Assembly (NCBI GenBank): GCA_046329195.1
Contig: JAXLVB010000002.1
Coordinates: 434,001-498,000, forward strand
Origin: JAXLVB01 sp046329195
GTDB taxonomy: Bacteria; Bacteroidota; Bacteroidia; Cytophagales; Spirosomataceae
Length of the DNA stretch: 64,000 nucleotides
Direction: 5' to 3'
This document shows positions 17,614 to 26,351 of this stretch, one piece after another. The notes beneath the pieces were generated by a model. It had not been told where the DNA came from. It ran no database searches and was given only the letters and a program-made list of their open reading frames with translations. The first letter of the stretch is position 1. Every line of letters begins with the position of its first letter. The position numbers and the translations under genes were made by a program.

Positions 17614-18075
17614 ATGGGTAAAAGTGTGATTGTTGCCGCAGCAATGCTGGTTTGCATGGCTGCCGCTCCCTCGCAAGCCCAGTTGGGTAAGGAGTACGCC
17701 GGAAAAGCCTCCTTTTATGGGCCAGAGTTCGCAGGAAGAGAAACCGCCAATGGCGAACGATTCTCTCACGCTGCGTTTACTGCTGCCCACAAGGAGCTCC
17801 CCTTTGGCACCATGATTGAGGTCACCAACCTCACTAACAACAAGTCCTGCGTGGTACGTGTCAACGACCGTGGGCCTTATGCCAAAGGACGGATTATTGA
17901 CCTGTCTTCAGCCGCAGCCAAAACGCTCGGTTTTATGAAGTCTGGGTTGGCCAATGTCAAAATTCGGATTGTCGGTTTTGATGGCTTGTTGTTGCTTAAA
18001 CAAGGCGAGTATTTAATAGAAAGTACCGCCGAAATTTTGAGCGCCTTGGATTCGACGAAGAAATTTCGTTATTAG
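17614..18075 (+). CDS. RlpA-family septal-ring / lytic transglycosylase-like protein
   Basis: The ATG at 17614 gives 153 residues with a signal peptide cleaved after SQA (about residue 22); a TTG four codons upstream only adds Phe residues. The mature protein is a single double-psi beta-barrel: GKASFYGPEFAGRETANGE, then HKELPFGT, then VRVNDRGPYAKGRIIDLS, the three conserved blocks of RlpA. In Pseudomonas RlpA cuts naked glycan strands at the division septum. This one lacks the SPOR domain that guides RlpA to the septum and is not obviously a lipoprotein, so septal targeting is unproven. It is transcribed alone, from a consensus promoter. Confidence 0.9.
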   Translation: MGKSVIVAAAMLVCMAAAPSQAQLGKEYAGKASFYGPEFAGRETANGERFSHAAFTAAHKELPFGTMIEVTNLTNNKSCVVRVNDRGPYAKGRIIDLSSAAAKTLGFMKSGLANVKIRIVGFDGLLLLKQGEYLIESTAEILSALDSTKKFRY

Positions 18076-18104
18076 TAGTATTATTTTCCGGTTACCCAAC
18101 TGTT

Positions 18105-18130
18105 AGAGCCAGCCCGAATGGGCTGGCTCT
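18105..18130 (+). terminator. Terminator after rlpA-like gene
   Basis: AGAGCCAGCCC and GGGCTGGCTCT form a perfect 11-bp stem with a 4-base loop, followed by a moderately T-rich stretch. Confidence 0.8.
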
Positions 18131-18197
18131 TGTTGCTTTATCGCCATCTTGCCTACATTCCAATGCCAACTTGACCGTTTAGTCATTTAGCTTACAT

Positions 18198-18225
18198 TTT
18201 GCCCGAATCTGGCCGCTTAGTTTTG
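18198..18225 (+). promoter_or_regulatory. Predicted promoter for FMN glutamate-synthase-like gene
   Basis: TTTG (18198-18201) and an exact TAGTTTTG box (18218-18225) are separated by 16 bases, shorter than the 21 seen at other promoters here. The start codon lies 46 bases downstream. Confidence 0.5.
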
Positions 18226-18271
18226 CAAATAAGTTTTTAGTTTTATCAAAATTTAGTTCAACTCTAACAAC

Positions 18272-19843
18272 ATGGAATCAATGTGGCATTATTTGAGCGC
18301 AATCCCTTGGTGGGGCTGGTTGGTGGTCTTTTTACTGATTATTGCAATGCGAGACCTGCTCCAAAAAAAGCATACCATCAAGCATAATTTTCCGGTGATT
18401 GGGAATCTACGCTATTTCATCGAAAGCGTAGGGCCTGAGTTTCGGCAGTATATTGTGGCCAACAACCGAGAGGAGTTGCCCTTTAACCGCCGCCAGCGTA
18501 GTTGGATTTATGCTTCTTCCAAAAAAGAGAATAACTTTCAGGGCTTTGGTTCCGATCAAGATTTTAATGCACCAGGGTATATTTTTATCAAACATGCGCT
18601 GTTGCCGTATGTGCCTCCAGCGGGTCATCCAAGCGCCAAAGAACCCAGTACTATTCCTTGTGCCAAAGTGATAGGGCCGCATCGTAGGCGTCCGTACCGC
18701 CCGTTTTCAATTGTCAATATTTCGGGAATGAGTTTTGGGTCGTTGTCGGGAGTGGCCATTGAGTCGCTCAACAAAGGGGCGGCCAAGTTTGGTTGCTATC
18801 ACAACACAGGTGAGGGGGCTATCTCGCCGTATCACCGCTTTGGGGCTGATATTGTGCTCAATATCGGTACGTCTTATTTTGGTATCAGAGACGACGACGG
18901 CAACTTTAGCTTGAGCAAGTTGGTCAATTTATCCCAAGAATTACCACACTTGCGTATGCTCGAACTGAAACTCTCGCAAGGAGCTAAACCGGGCAAGGGA
19001 GGGGTGTTGCCTGCTGCCAAAATCACAAAAGAAATTGCCGAAACTCGTCATGTGCCGATGGGGCAGGACGTGATTTCGCCTGCGGCACACAATATGTTTA
19101 AGACCGTACCCGAAATGGTGGCCTTTATCGAATTGATGGCCGATAACACAGGGTTGCCTGTGGGTATCAAATCGGCAGTAGGAAAAATGGAGCTGTGGGA
19201 AGAACTGGCGGCCTACATGGCTGCTACGGGCAGAGGCCCCGATTTCATTACGATTGATGGCGGTGAAGGCGGTACAGGGGCGGCACCTCCAGCATTTTCG
19301 GACCACGTTTCGTTGCCGTTTGTATTTGGGTTTTCAAAAGTATATCAGCTATTTCAGAAATATGGCCTGACAGAACGAGTTGTTTTTATTGGTTCAGGCA
19401 AATTAGGGTTGCCCGAATCGGCGCTGATGGCTTTTGCTATGGGGTGTGATTTGGTCAATGTAGGCCGTGAGGCGATGCTTTCAATCGGCTGTATTCAGGC
19501 GCAGGTTTGTCATACCAATCGCTGCCCAACAGGGGTGGCTACCCAAAACAAGTGGTTGCAAAGTGGCTTAGACCCTGCCTTAAAGCAAGAACGCCTATAC
19601 AACTATATCAAAAACCTCAACAAAGAAATCTTAGACATCACCCATGCCTGTGGCTATGAGCACCCGTGTCAGGTAATGATGGACGACGTGGACGTATCGT
19701 CGGGCGATAATAACAAGACGCAGTCAATGAGCATGGTTTATGGCTATGAAAAGACACCTGTTTCGTTTGCTGGTATGCCCGAATTAGTGCGCTGTGCCAA
19801 TTTGGGTGGAGGGAAGGTAGGGACGTATGCAGAGAAGAAGTAA
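18272..19843 (+). CDS. Membrane-anchored FMN-binding glutamate synthase-family protein
   Basis: Encodes 523 residues: one N-terminal membrane segment (about 8-27), then the FMN-binding TIM barrel of the glutamate synthase large subunit. Visible motifs are GMSFGSLSG, the GGVLPAAKIT loop, the GGEGGTGAAP flavin-phosphate loop and Cys-x5-Cys-x4-Cys (CIQAQVCHTNRC), which binds the 3Fe-4S cluster in glutamate synthase. The glutaminase domain is absent, so it cannot make glutamate from glutamine on its own. Members of this stand-alone family are of unknown or varied redox function. It is a single-gene unit. Confidence 0.9.
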   Translation: MESMWHYLSAIPWWGWLVVFLLIIAMRDLLQKKHTIKHNFPVIGNLRYFIESVGPEFRQYIVANNREELPFNRRQRSWIYASSKKENNFQGFGSDQDFNAPGYIFIKHALLPYVPPAGHPSAKEPSTIPCAKVIGPHRRRPYRPFSIVNISGMSFGSLSGVAIESLNKGAAKFGCYHNTGEGAISPYHRFGADIVLNIGTSYFGIRDDDGNFSLSKLVNLSQELPHLRMLELKLSQGAKPGKGGVLPAAKITKEIAETRHVPMGQDVISPAAHNMFKTVPEMVAFIELMADNTGLPVGIKSAVGKMELWEELAAYMAATGRGPDFITIDGGEGGTGAAPPAFSDHVSLPFVFGFSKVYQLFQKYGLTERVVFIGSGKLGLPESALMAFAMGCDLVNVGREAMLSIGCIQAQVCHTNRCPTGVATQNKWLQSGLDPALKQERLYNYIKNLNKEILDITHACGYEHPCQVMMDDVDVSSGDNNKTQSMSMVYGYEKTPVSFAGMPELVRCANLGGGKVGTYAEKK

Positions 19844-19863
19844 TTGGAAAAACTAACAGAAGC

Positions 19864-19916
19864 ATCCACAAGAAAGCCCGCATGATTTTCAGAACCATGC
19901 GGGCTTTCTTGTGGAT
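19864..19916. terminator. Long hairpin between convergent genes
   Basis: A perfect 21-bp stem (19864-19884 with 19896-19916) encloses an 11-base loop. It lies between the converging FMN protein and dnaJ genes. There is no T run outside the stem; a T-containing stretch lies within the arm. Confidence 0.75.
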
Positions 19917-19928
19917 GATATCTAAATA

Positions 19929-21083
19929 TCAATGAAAAAAGTCTTTCATTTTTTCAAAGAAACTCTTTTCGTTTTTGCTTGGCTTGGGTTGGAAGTTCGG
20001 GGCGTTGCGGAACTTCTCTAAGGTGGCTCGCTCGTCAGGTGTGAGTTGTTTGGGCGTCCACACATTGATATGAATTAACTGGTCACCACGCACATAGGCA
20101 TTGAGCTGGGGTATGCCCTTGCCCTTCAGCCGGAGGATTTTGCCACTCTGAGTACCCGGTTCTAGGGTAATTCTGGCCTTACCATCAATGGTCGGAACTT
20201 CTATGGTGGCGCCGAGAGCAGCATCTACAAAGCTCACGTGCAAGTCATAGATTACGTTATTACCGTCCCGTTTGAGGTGTTCGTCTTCCTCTTCTTCGAC
20301 CACAATCAGCAAGTCGCCGGCTACCCCACCACGAGGCGGCACATTACCTTTGCCACTCATCGAAAGTTGCATGCCATCGGCTACGCCCGCAGGTATTTTG
20401 ATAGGAATGACCTCTTCGCTGAGTTGGCGACCTTCGCCAAAGCAGGTTTCGCAGCGGGTTTCGATGATTTTGCCTTCGCCATTACAAGTCGGGCAGGTGC
20501 TGCTCGACACCATCTGCCCGAGCATGGTCTGCGTCACTCGGCGTACTTGCCCCGTACCACTACAGGTAGTACAGGTTTTGAGCGCCGTACCGTTTTTAGA
20601 ACCATTCCCCCCACACGACTGGCATGAGGTGTGGCGTTTTACTTTTATTTTTTTCTCGACACCATTGGCTACTTCTTCGAGCGTCAATTTGAGCTTAATT
20701 CGTAAATCAGAGCCTTTTCGTACACGGCGAGATTGCCCACCGCCAGCCCCGCCAAAGAAACTGCCAAATGGACTACCTTCTCCAAAAATATCTCCGAATT
20801 GCGAGAAAATATCGTCCATACTCATGCTGCCGCCACCGCCAAAGCCACCTGCACCGCCATTGACACCTTGATGACCAAACTGGTCGTATCGTTGGCGCTT
20901 GGTGGAGTCGCTGAGTACCTCATACGCTTCTGCTGCTTCTTTAAATTTTTCTTCGGCAGTAGGGTCGTTGGGATTTTTATCAGGGTGATACTTAATCGCC
21001 ATTTTGCGGTACGCCTTTTTGATGTCGTCCGCTGAGGCGTTTTTGTCCACGCCTAAAATTTCATAATAATCTCGTTTCGTCAT
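19929..21083 (-). CDS. dnaJ: Chaperone protein DnaJ
   Basis: Encodes 384 residues, full length. J domain 1-70 with HPD at 33-35, then a Gly/Phe-rich linker ([18 protein letters not shown]), then four zinc-binding CxxCxGxG repeats ([32 protein letters not shown]; about 150-220), then the C-terminal substrate-binding domains. It delivers unfolded proteins to DnaK and stimulates its ATPase. It follows grpE by 22 bp in one operon; dnaK is not in the window. Confidence 0.98.
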   Translation of the reverse strand: MTKRDYYEILGVDKNASADDIKKAYRKMAIKYHPDKNPNDPTAEEKFKEAAEAYEVLSDSTKRQRYDQFGHQGVNGGAGGFGGGGSMSMDDIFSQFGDIFGEGSPFGSFFGGAGGGQSRRVRKGSDLRIKLKLTLEEVANGVEKKIKVKRHTSCQSCGGNGSKNGTALKTCTTCSGTGQVRRVTQTMLGQMVSSSTCPTCNGEGKIIETRCETCFGEGRQLSEEVIPIKIPAGVADGMQLSMSGKGNVPPRGGVAGDLLIVVEEEEDEHLKRDGNNVIYDLHVSFVDAALGATIEVPTIDGKARITLEPGTQSGKILRLKGKGIPQLNAYVRGDQLIHINVWTPKQLTPDERATLEKFRNAPNFQPKPSKNEKSFFEKMKDFFH

Positions 21084-21105
21084 GTTTTTTGTATTAACGG
21101 GCCAG

Positions 21106-21648
21106 TTAGTTGCCCACCACTACCTTTGCAAACCGAATTACTTTATCGTTGAGGTAATAGCCTTTTTCGACTACGTCAATGACTTTGCCTTTGAGTTCTT
21201 CGCTTGGGGCTGGAAACTGAGCAATGGACTCGTGCAAGTCAGCGTCGAAGGCAAGCCCATTGGCTTCCATAGGCTTGAGGCCTCTATTGGTAAGAGTGCT
21301 CTTAAACTTTTGAAAAATTAGGCTAATGCCTTCTTTTTCAATTTTGCCGTCTTCTGCTTTTTCGGCAATAGCCTCGGCTCGTTCGATGTCGTCGAGTACG
21401 GGTAGGAGCGAGGTCAATACTTGTTCGCTGGCAGTACTGACGAGTTCAATTTTCTCTTTAGCTGTGCGTTTCCGAAAATTATCGAAGTCACTGTAAAGGC
21501 GTAGATACTTATCTTTGAGTTCTGCTAATTCAGCTTTTAATTTTTCGATTTCAGGGCTTGGTGTAGTTGCAGCCGATTCTGCAACATTGTCAGTTTCGGG
21601 GGTAATTTCTTGTGTTTCGCTCTGCAATTCTTCCGAATTTGTCATCAT
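21106..21648 (-). CDS. grpE: Nucleotide exchange factor GrpE
   Basis: Encodes 180 residues (two ATG codons in tandem, 21648 or 21645). An acidic disordered N-terminus is followed by a long coiled coil and the family block [19 protein letters not shown], then [11 protein letters not shown], and the C-terminal beta domain ending VRFAKVVV-like. GrpE releases ADP from DnaK. It is the first gene of a grpE-dnaJ operon. The leader holds a TATTTTTG box on the minus strand (21738-21731) but no good upstream element, and no complete CIRCE operator. Confidence 0.97.
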   Translation of the reverse strand: MMTNSEELQSETQEITPETDNVAESAATTPSPEIEKLKAELAELKDKYLRLYSDFDNFRKRTAKEKIELVSTASEQVLTSLLPVLDDIERAEAIAEKAEDGKIEKEGISLIFQKFKSTLTNRGLKPMEANGLAFDADLHESIAQFPAPSEELKGKVIDVVEKGYYLNDKVIRFAKVVVGN

Positions 21649-21817
21649 AATTCAATCCATTAATTTTGTTCTTGGTTAGTCAAAAACACTGCCAGAGTTG
21701 TAGATGCTGACAAGTTGACATTTTGAGATGCAAAAATAGCTTTTTCGTGGCAGAGTTAGCACTATTTCCAACGAACCAAGGTAAATTGCTGTCATTAACA
21801 CAAACGAATTGGAGGGT

Positions 21818-24022
21818 ATGAAGAAACTGTTACTGTTGTGTTGGTTGGGGTGTGTGCTGTCGGCTCAGGCTACGCACATTGTGGGGGGTGAGATTGGGAT
21901 GTTATACGTTCCGAATCAGCCCAACTACAATTATGTAGTGTCGTTGAATTTGTATTTTGATGGTCTTAATGGAAACCCCGCTGCCGAAGACCCCGACGTC
22001 ACGATTTTTGTGTTTAGTAAACGTGATAACATCCGCATTGGAAGTTTTTCGATGCCAATGGTTGCCAACATGCCCATTCGGTATCGCAACCCTGAGTGTG
22101 TGTCGGCGGGTGGTTTACGAACCCTCCGAATGGAGTATTCGTTGCCGGTGTATTTCAATCCAGATGCCTTTACTGACCCGTTGGGGTATTATATGGTATG
22201 GGAGCGTTGTTGCCGTAACAACGTGATTTCTAATATTGTACAGCCGGGTGCAGCCGGGATGACGTTTTATTTGGAGTTTCCACCCCTAAAAGTAGATGGC
22301 AAAAACAACTTTAATTCTTCACCCCAGTATGCTGAGGTCAAAGGCGACTATATTTGCCGAAATAGCCCCTTTCAGTTTGATTTTAGCGCTACCGACCCCG
22401 ACGGCGATAGCCTACGCTATTCGCTGGTGACACCCTACAACGGGTATAGCTCACAAGCTAACCCACGCCCTGCTAATGCAACACCTAGTAGTAGCTACCC
22501 TACAGTTCGGTGGAACCCTGGCTATGGGGTTGATAATCAGATTCCCGGAAGTCCTCCCTTGCGGATTAATCCTCAAACGGGTGAGTTGAGTGTGGTGGCA
22601 ACAGACCTAGGTTTGTTTGTGTTTTCGGTCCAAGTAGAGGAGTTTCGCAAAGGCAAACGCATTGGCTTAGTGCGGCGTGATTTTCAGTTGAAAGTAATCG
22701 ACTGCCCAAGCAATGCCCCGCCCAAATTGTTTCTGAGAGAGGGAGGCAAAACTAAGTTTTACAATACACAAGATACACTGGTAATCAAGGCAAACGGAAG
22801 CACTTGTTTGACTTTGCTGGCAGCCGATTCGATTCCGAACGAGACGTTGACCGTTTCGCTTAAGGCTCTGAGTGGTTCATTACCCAATCTGGCACTCAGC
22901 CCCAGTAGCCGCAATGTTGCAGCGTTTACCGATACGCTGCGTTCGGCCTTGTGCTTGGATGCTTGCGCTGGGGCTTTACTAAACGGTAAAGTGATTGAAT
23001 TAGAGGCAACTGCAACTGACAACGGTTGCCCCGTACCCTTGAGTGGACGCTTGCGTATTAAAGTTCGTTTTGAACAAAAAGCCGATCGTTTGGCTACAAT
23101 TAAGACCGATTTGCCCAACAACAAAGGCCAAGTGATGGTAGGTGATACGCTGCGGTTTACGGTGACGGCTACGGATCTTGATAACGATAGTCTGAGCACC
23201 TCGGCCAGAGGGTCGTTGGGGAGCGGTAGTTTTTCGCCTCGTAAAGGCTTGGGTAAAGTGAGTATTCCAGTGACATACATTCCAACTTGTAGCGATGCCA
23301 ACAAAACGAATACTGTTACTTTTCTGGTATCACAAACAACGTGTGGAGTGACTACAGTGACCGACTCTGTGCAAGTACAGGTGAACGTCACGTCGGTCAA
23401 TAGCCAGCGACCCAAAGTCAGTACTAACTTGCCCGGCAATGCTACTGAAGTTGTAATTGACATCTCAAATCCACCTACTATTCGCTTTGATGTGTCGAGT
23501 AAAGACCCTGACAATGACCCCATTACTCTCAAAGGGACAGGCAAGAACTTTGACCTCAAAAAAGTAGGTGTCAACTGGAACGATAAAAGTGGGCGAGGAG
23601 CCTTGACCTCACCGTTTTTATGGACGCCTACCTGTGACTTGCTCGGTGGCGAAGAAAAGAAAACCTTTGAGATAACCTTCACTACTGAAGACAATAGTTG
23701 TTCGCCCAATCGCTTGGATACCGTTACGGTCAAGATTACCTTGGTAAATCTATTGGCCAATTTTACTTTTGAAGTAACTAATGTGTTTACGCCCAACAAC
23801 GACGGTAAAAACGATTACTTTTCGGTGACTAATTTGCCCGCAGATGGCTGCAACGAGAAATTTGAAGGGGTGAGTATTTACAATCGTTGGGGAGCCTTGC
23901 TATTTGAAGATACCCGACGAGACTTCCGCTGGGACGGCTCAGGGGCGGCAGCGGGTGAGTACTTTTATCTCATAAGGTTTACCAAGCACCAGTACAAAGG
24001 GCCTGTCACGTTGTTGAGATAG
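21818..24022 (+). CDS. Large secreted protein with gliding/T9SS type B C-terminal sorting domain
   Basis: The ATG at 21818, just after GGAGGG, gives 734 residues; an in-frame TTG lies nine bases earlier. A signal peptide ends at AQA (about residue 20). The mature start THIVGGE is typical of gliding-associated surface proteins of Bacteroidota. A middle region of repeated Ig-like beta modules (about 170-640) contains several DPDNDxxxL motifs. The final 85 residues are the CHU_C-type sorting domain: NVFTPNNDGKNDYF, IYNRWG, WDG and AAGEYFYLI. It should be exported by Sec, then by T9SS, and held at the surface. Its binding target is unknown. Confidence 0.9.
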   Translation: MKKLLLLCWLGCVLSAQATHIVGGEIGMLYVPNQPNYNYVVSLNLYFDGLNGNPAAEDPDVTIFVFSKRDNIRIGSFSMPMVANMPIRYRNPECVSAGGLRTLRMEYSLPVYFNPDAFTDPLGYYMVWERCCRNNVISNIVQPGAAGMTFYLEFPPLKVDGKNNFNSSPQYAEVKGDYICRNSPFQFDFSATDPDGDSLRYSLVTPYNGYSSQANPRPANATPSSSYPTVRWNPGYGVDNQIPGSPPLRINPQTGELSVVATDLGLFVFSVQVEEFRKGKRIGLVRRDFQLKVIDCPSNAPPKLFLREGGKTKFYNTQDTLVIKANGSTCLTLLAADSIPNETLTVSLKALSGSLPNLALSPSSRNVAAFTDTLRSALCLDACAGALLNGKVIELEATATDNGCPVPLSGRLRIKVRFEQKADRLATIKTDLPNNKGQVMVGDTLRFTVTATDLDNDSLSTSARGSLGSGSFSPRKGLGKVSIPVTYIPTCSDANKTNTVTFLVSQTTCGVTTVTDSVQVQVNVTSVNSQRPKVSTNLPGNATEVVIDISNPPTIRFDVSSKDPDNDPITLKGTGKNFDLKKVGVNWNDKSGRGALTSPFLWTPTCDLLGGEEKKTFEITFTTEDNSCSPNRLDTVTVKITLVNLLANFTFEVTNVFTPNNDGKNDYFSVTNLPADGCNEKFEGVSIYNRWGALLFEDTRRDFRWDGSGAAAGEYFYLIRFTKHQYKGPVTLLR

Positions 24023-24064
24023 CCCTCAACCAATGATTTTGTTTGTTTTCTAATCTCATTTCCT

Positions 24065-24994
24065 TTGAATATCGAACGCAATACAGCACTGATCAAGCAA
24101 TTGGCTCGAGAAGTAGGCTTTGACTTTTGTGGCGTCTCGAAAGCTACTTTTTTGGAAGAAGAAGCCCCTCGGCTCGAAGCTTGGCTCAAGGCCAATCAGC
24201 ACGGGCAGATGCACTACATGGAAAACCACTTCGATAAGCGTCTTGACCCTCGCTTGTTGGTAGAAGGTGCCCAGTCGGTAGTGTCGGTGCTGTACAATTA
24301 TTATCCAGCGAAGCGACTACCCGAAACAGAAAGCGACTATAAGGTGTCAAAGTATGCTTATGGGGTTGATTATCATTATGTTATTAAGGATAAACTCCAC
24401 GAGTTGTTAAGCAGAATTCAAGAGCAGCTAGGGGCGATTCAGGGAAGAGTTTTTGTGGATTCGGCTCCTGTGATGGACAAGGTTTGGGCCAAGCAAGCAG
24501 GCTTGGGCTGGGTAGGCAAGCATAGTAATCTGATTTCGAGAGAAATAGGCAGTTTTTTCTTCATTGCCGAACTGATTATTGACCTGCCTCTGATACCCGA
24601 TGTTGGTATGGACGATTACTGCGGCACCTGCACTCGTTGCCTTGATGCTTGCCCTACCGAGGCCATTGTAGAGCCGTATGTCGTAGATGGCAGCCGTTGT
24701 ATCAGTTATTTTACCATCGAACTAAAAGAGGCTATTCCTAACGAAGTAAAAGGAAAGTTTGAAAACTGGATTTTTGGTTGTGACATCTGCCAAGACGTTT
24801 GCCCGTGGAATCGTTTTGCTCGACCACACCAAGAGCCTTTGTTTGAACTGTCGGCTGATTTAGAGCAGTTTACAAAAAAAGACTGGGAAGAACTTAACGA
24901 AGAAACCTTTAAAGCGTTCTTTAAAAAATCACCCCTCAAACGAACCAAATGGGAGGGACTTCAACGCAATATTCGTTTTGTGAAAACAAAATAG
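24065..24994 (+). CDS. queG: Epoxyqueuosine reductase QueG
   Basis: Encodes 309 residues from a TTG; no ATG lies in frame between the upstream stop at 24020 and this codon, so a TTG start is likely. The catalytic Asp is seen at 132 (VDSAPVMDK), followed by the [12 protein letters not shown] cobalamin-side loop. Eight Cys bind two 4Fe-4S clusters: CxxCxxCxxxCP at 186-196, Cys212, and CxxCxxxCP at 239-246. QueG reduces epoxyqueuosine to queuosine in tRNA, the last step of Q synthesis, with cobalamin. It starts 42 bp after the T9SS cargo gene and may be read from the same transcript. The C-terminal HEAT-like part of longer QueG proteins is absent. Confidence 0.95.
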   Translation: MNIERNTALIKQLAREVGFDFCGVSKATFLEEEAPRLEAWLKANQHGQMHYMENHFDKRLDPRLLVEGAQSVVSVLYNYYPAKRLPETESDYKVSKYAYGVDYHYVIKDKLHELLSRIQEQLGAIQGRVFVDSAPVMDKVWAKQAGLGWVGKHSNLISREIGSFFFIAELIIDLPLIPDVGMDDYCGTCTRCLDACPTEAIVEPYVVDGSRCISYFTIELKEAIPNEVKGKFENWIFGCDICQDVCPWNRFARPHQEPLFELSADLEQFTKKDWEELNEETFKAFFKKSPLKRTKWEGLQRNIRFVKTK

Positions 24995-25012
24995 CCTGTG
25001 TCTCCACAGGCT
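24993..25012. terminator. Short hairpin between queG and LOG-family gene
   Basis: AGCCTGTG and CACAGGCT form an 8-bp perfect stem with a TCTC loop, overlapping the queG stop. No T run follows on either strand, so its strength is doubtful. Confidence 0.45.
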
Positions 25013-25045
25013 GTCTATCGAAAATCTACCGAGCGAAAATACCAC

Positions 25046-25771
25046 TTAGAAGTTAGGCTTGAGGAGGTATTTGTTATAGAACTCATCAATTACCTTCACG
25101 GCTTCGTCTGGCGTGTCAACCAAGTTGATAAGGTGCAAGTCTTCAGCGTTAATATTTTTTTCGCCCAGCATCACGGTTTTGATCCAATCCATCAAGCCAC
25201 CCCAGAAAGTCTTACCTACTAAGACGATAGGGAATCGCCCAATTTTATGTGTTTGAATAAGCGTAATTGCTTCAAAAAGCTCATCCAAAGTGCCGAAACC
25301 ACCTGGCATGACGATAAACCCTTGTGAATACTTGACAAACATGACCTTACGAACAAAGAAGAAGTCAAAATCAATGCTCTTGTCATGGTCCACAAACGGA
25401 TTGGGTCGCTGCTCAAACGGCAATTCGATATTCAAACCCACCGAACGGCCTCCTGCTCGGCTGGCACCTTTGTTACCAGCTTCCATGATACCGGGGCCAC
25501 CTCCTGTGATGACACCATAACCATGCTTCACTAACTTAAAGGCAATTTCCTCGGCCATGAGGTAAAACGGATGGTCGGGTTGGGTGCGAGCCGAACCAAA
25601 AATCGAAACGCAAGGGCCTATTTTGGCCATTTTCTCAAATCCTTCTACAAACTCTGCCATGATTTTGAACACGGCCCACGAATCAGAGCTTTTTATTTCG
25701 TTCCAATTTTTATCTTCAAAAGCTTCTCTGATTTTTTGTTCTTCCACTGTTTTCAATACGGACTCACTCAT
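25046..25771 (-). CDS. LOG-family protein (TIGR00730-type, nucleotide phosphoribohydrolase)
   Basis: Encodes 241 residues of a Rossmann fold. Visible are GSAR after the first strand, ITGGGPGIMEAGNKGA (about 95-110) and the catalytic PGGFGTLDELFE (about 170-181), the PGGxGTxxE signature of the LOG family. Plant LOG and several bacterial members cleave cytokinin riboside 5'-monophosphates or ordinary nucleoside monophosphates to base and ribose 5-phosphate. In most bacteria the physiological role is nucleotide turnover or unknown. The N-terminal 50 residues are an extra helical segment seen in longer members. Stand-alone gene. Confidence 0.9.
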   Translation of the reverse strand: MSESVLKTVEEQKIREAFEDKNWNEIKSSDSWAVFKIMAEFVEGFEKMAKIGPCVSIFGSARTQPDHPFYLMAEEIAFKLVKHGYGVITGGGPGIMEAGNKGASRAGGRSVGLNIELPFEQRPNPFVDHDKSIDFDFFFVRKVMFVKYSQGFIVMPGGFGTLDELFEAITLIQTHKIGRFPIVLVGKTFWGGLMDWIKTVMLGEKNINAEDLHLINLVDTPDEAVKVIDEFYNKYLLKPNF

Positions 25772-25800
25772 AACTAATCAGGTGTAAATGGTACAATTGC

Positions 25801-25832
25801 TTTTCGCTCTATCGGAACAATCGCTACTTTTG
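25801..25832 (+). promoter_or_regulatory. Predicted promoter for rpiB
   Basis: TTTT at 25801-25804, 20 bases, then TACTTTTG (25825-25832), an exact TAnnTTTG box. The start codon lies about 80 bases downstream. Confidence 0.55.
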
Positions 25833-25911
25833 TACCGAAAAGTGTTGAGCGGGAAGTAATTAACGCAAAAAACAATGAAATAGTTGTTGTTCAACTAAAA
25901 AATTCAATAGA

Positions 25912-26349
25912 ATGTCTAAAAAAATTGCCATTGGTGGCGATCATGCGGGGTTTTCGTACAAACAACCACTAGTAGAACATCTACAAGCACAAGGTCATGA
26001 AGTGATAGATTTCGGTACCTTTAGTGCAGATTCGGTAGATTATCCGGACTTTGCACATCCGGTAGCTTCGGCTGTTGAATCAGGGCAAGCCGACTGTGGC
26101 ATCTTGATTTGTGGAACCGGCAATGGCGTAGCCATTACGGCCAATAAGCATCAGCAGATTCGGGCGGGTTTGGCCTGGAACGTAGAAGTAGCCGCTCTGA
26201 TTCGCCAGCACAACGATGCCAACGTACTATGCCTACCAGCTCGGTTTGTGAGTATCGAAGAAGCGATTGCCTGCACCGATACCTATTTGCATACCGATTT
26301 TGAGGGCGGACGTCATGCCCGCCGAGTCGAAAAAATGGCCTGCGTGTAG
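25912..26349 (+). CDS. rpiB: Ribose 5-phosphate isomerase B
   Basis: Encodes 145 residues, normal length. Key blocks are IGGDHAGFSYK at the start, DYPDFAHPVA near 45, the catalytic Cys in GILICGTGNGVAITANK (about 62-78), the His of RQHNDANVLCLPAR (about 100) and the phosphate-binding HARRV near the end. It interconverts ribose 5-phosphate and ribulose 5-phosphate in the non-oxidative pentose phosphate pathway; RpiB enzymes may also act on allose 6-phosphate. It has its own promoter and converges with the Smr gene only 2 bp away. Confidence 0.96.
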   Translation: MSKKIAIGGDHAGFSYKQPLVEHLQAQGHEVIDFGTFSADSVDYPDFAHPVASAVESGQADCGILICGTGNGVAITANKHQQIRAGLAWNVEVAALIRQHNDANVLCLPARFVSIEEAIACTDTYLHTDFEGGRHARRVEKMACV

Positions 26350-26351
26350 TT

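Noticed and set aside
21750..21775. TTAGCACT upstream of grpE (21756-21763), a CIRCE half-site
   Set aside because: The inverted partner GAGTGCTAA at a 9-base distance is absent.
22759..23799. 346-codon open frame on the minus strand inside the T9SS cargo gene
   Set aside because: It is antisense to the repeat-rich Ig-like region, rich in Leu/Ser/Val without any domain, has no promoter or ribosome signal, and is explained by the codon bias of the real gene.
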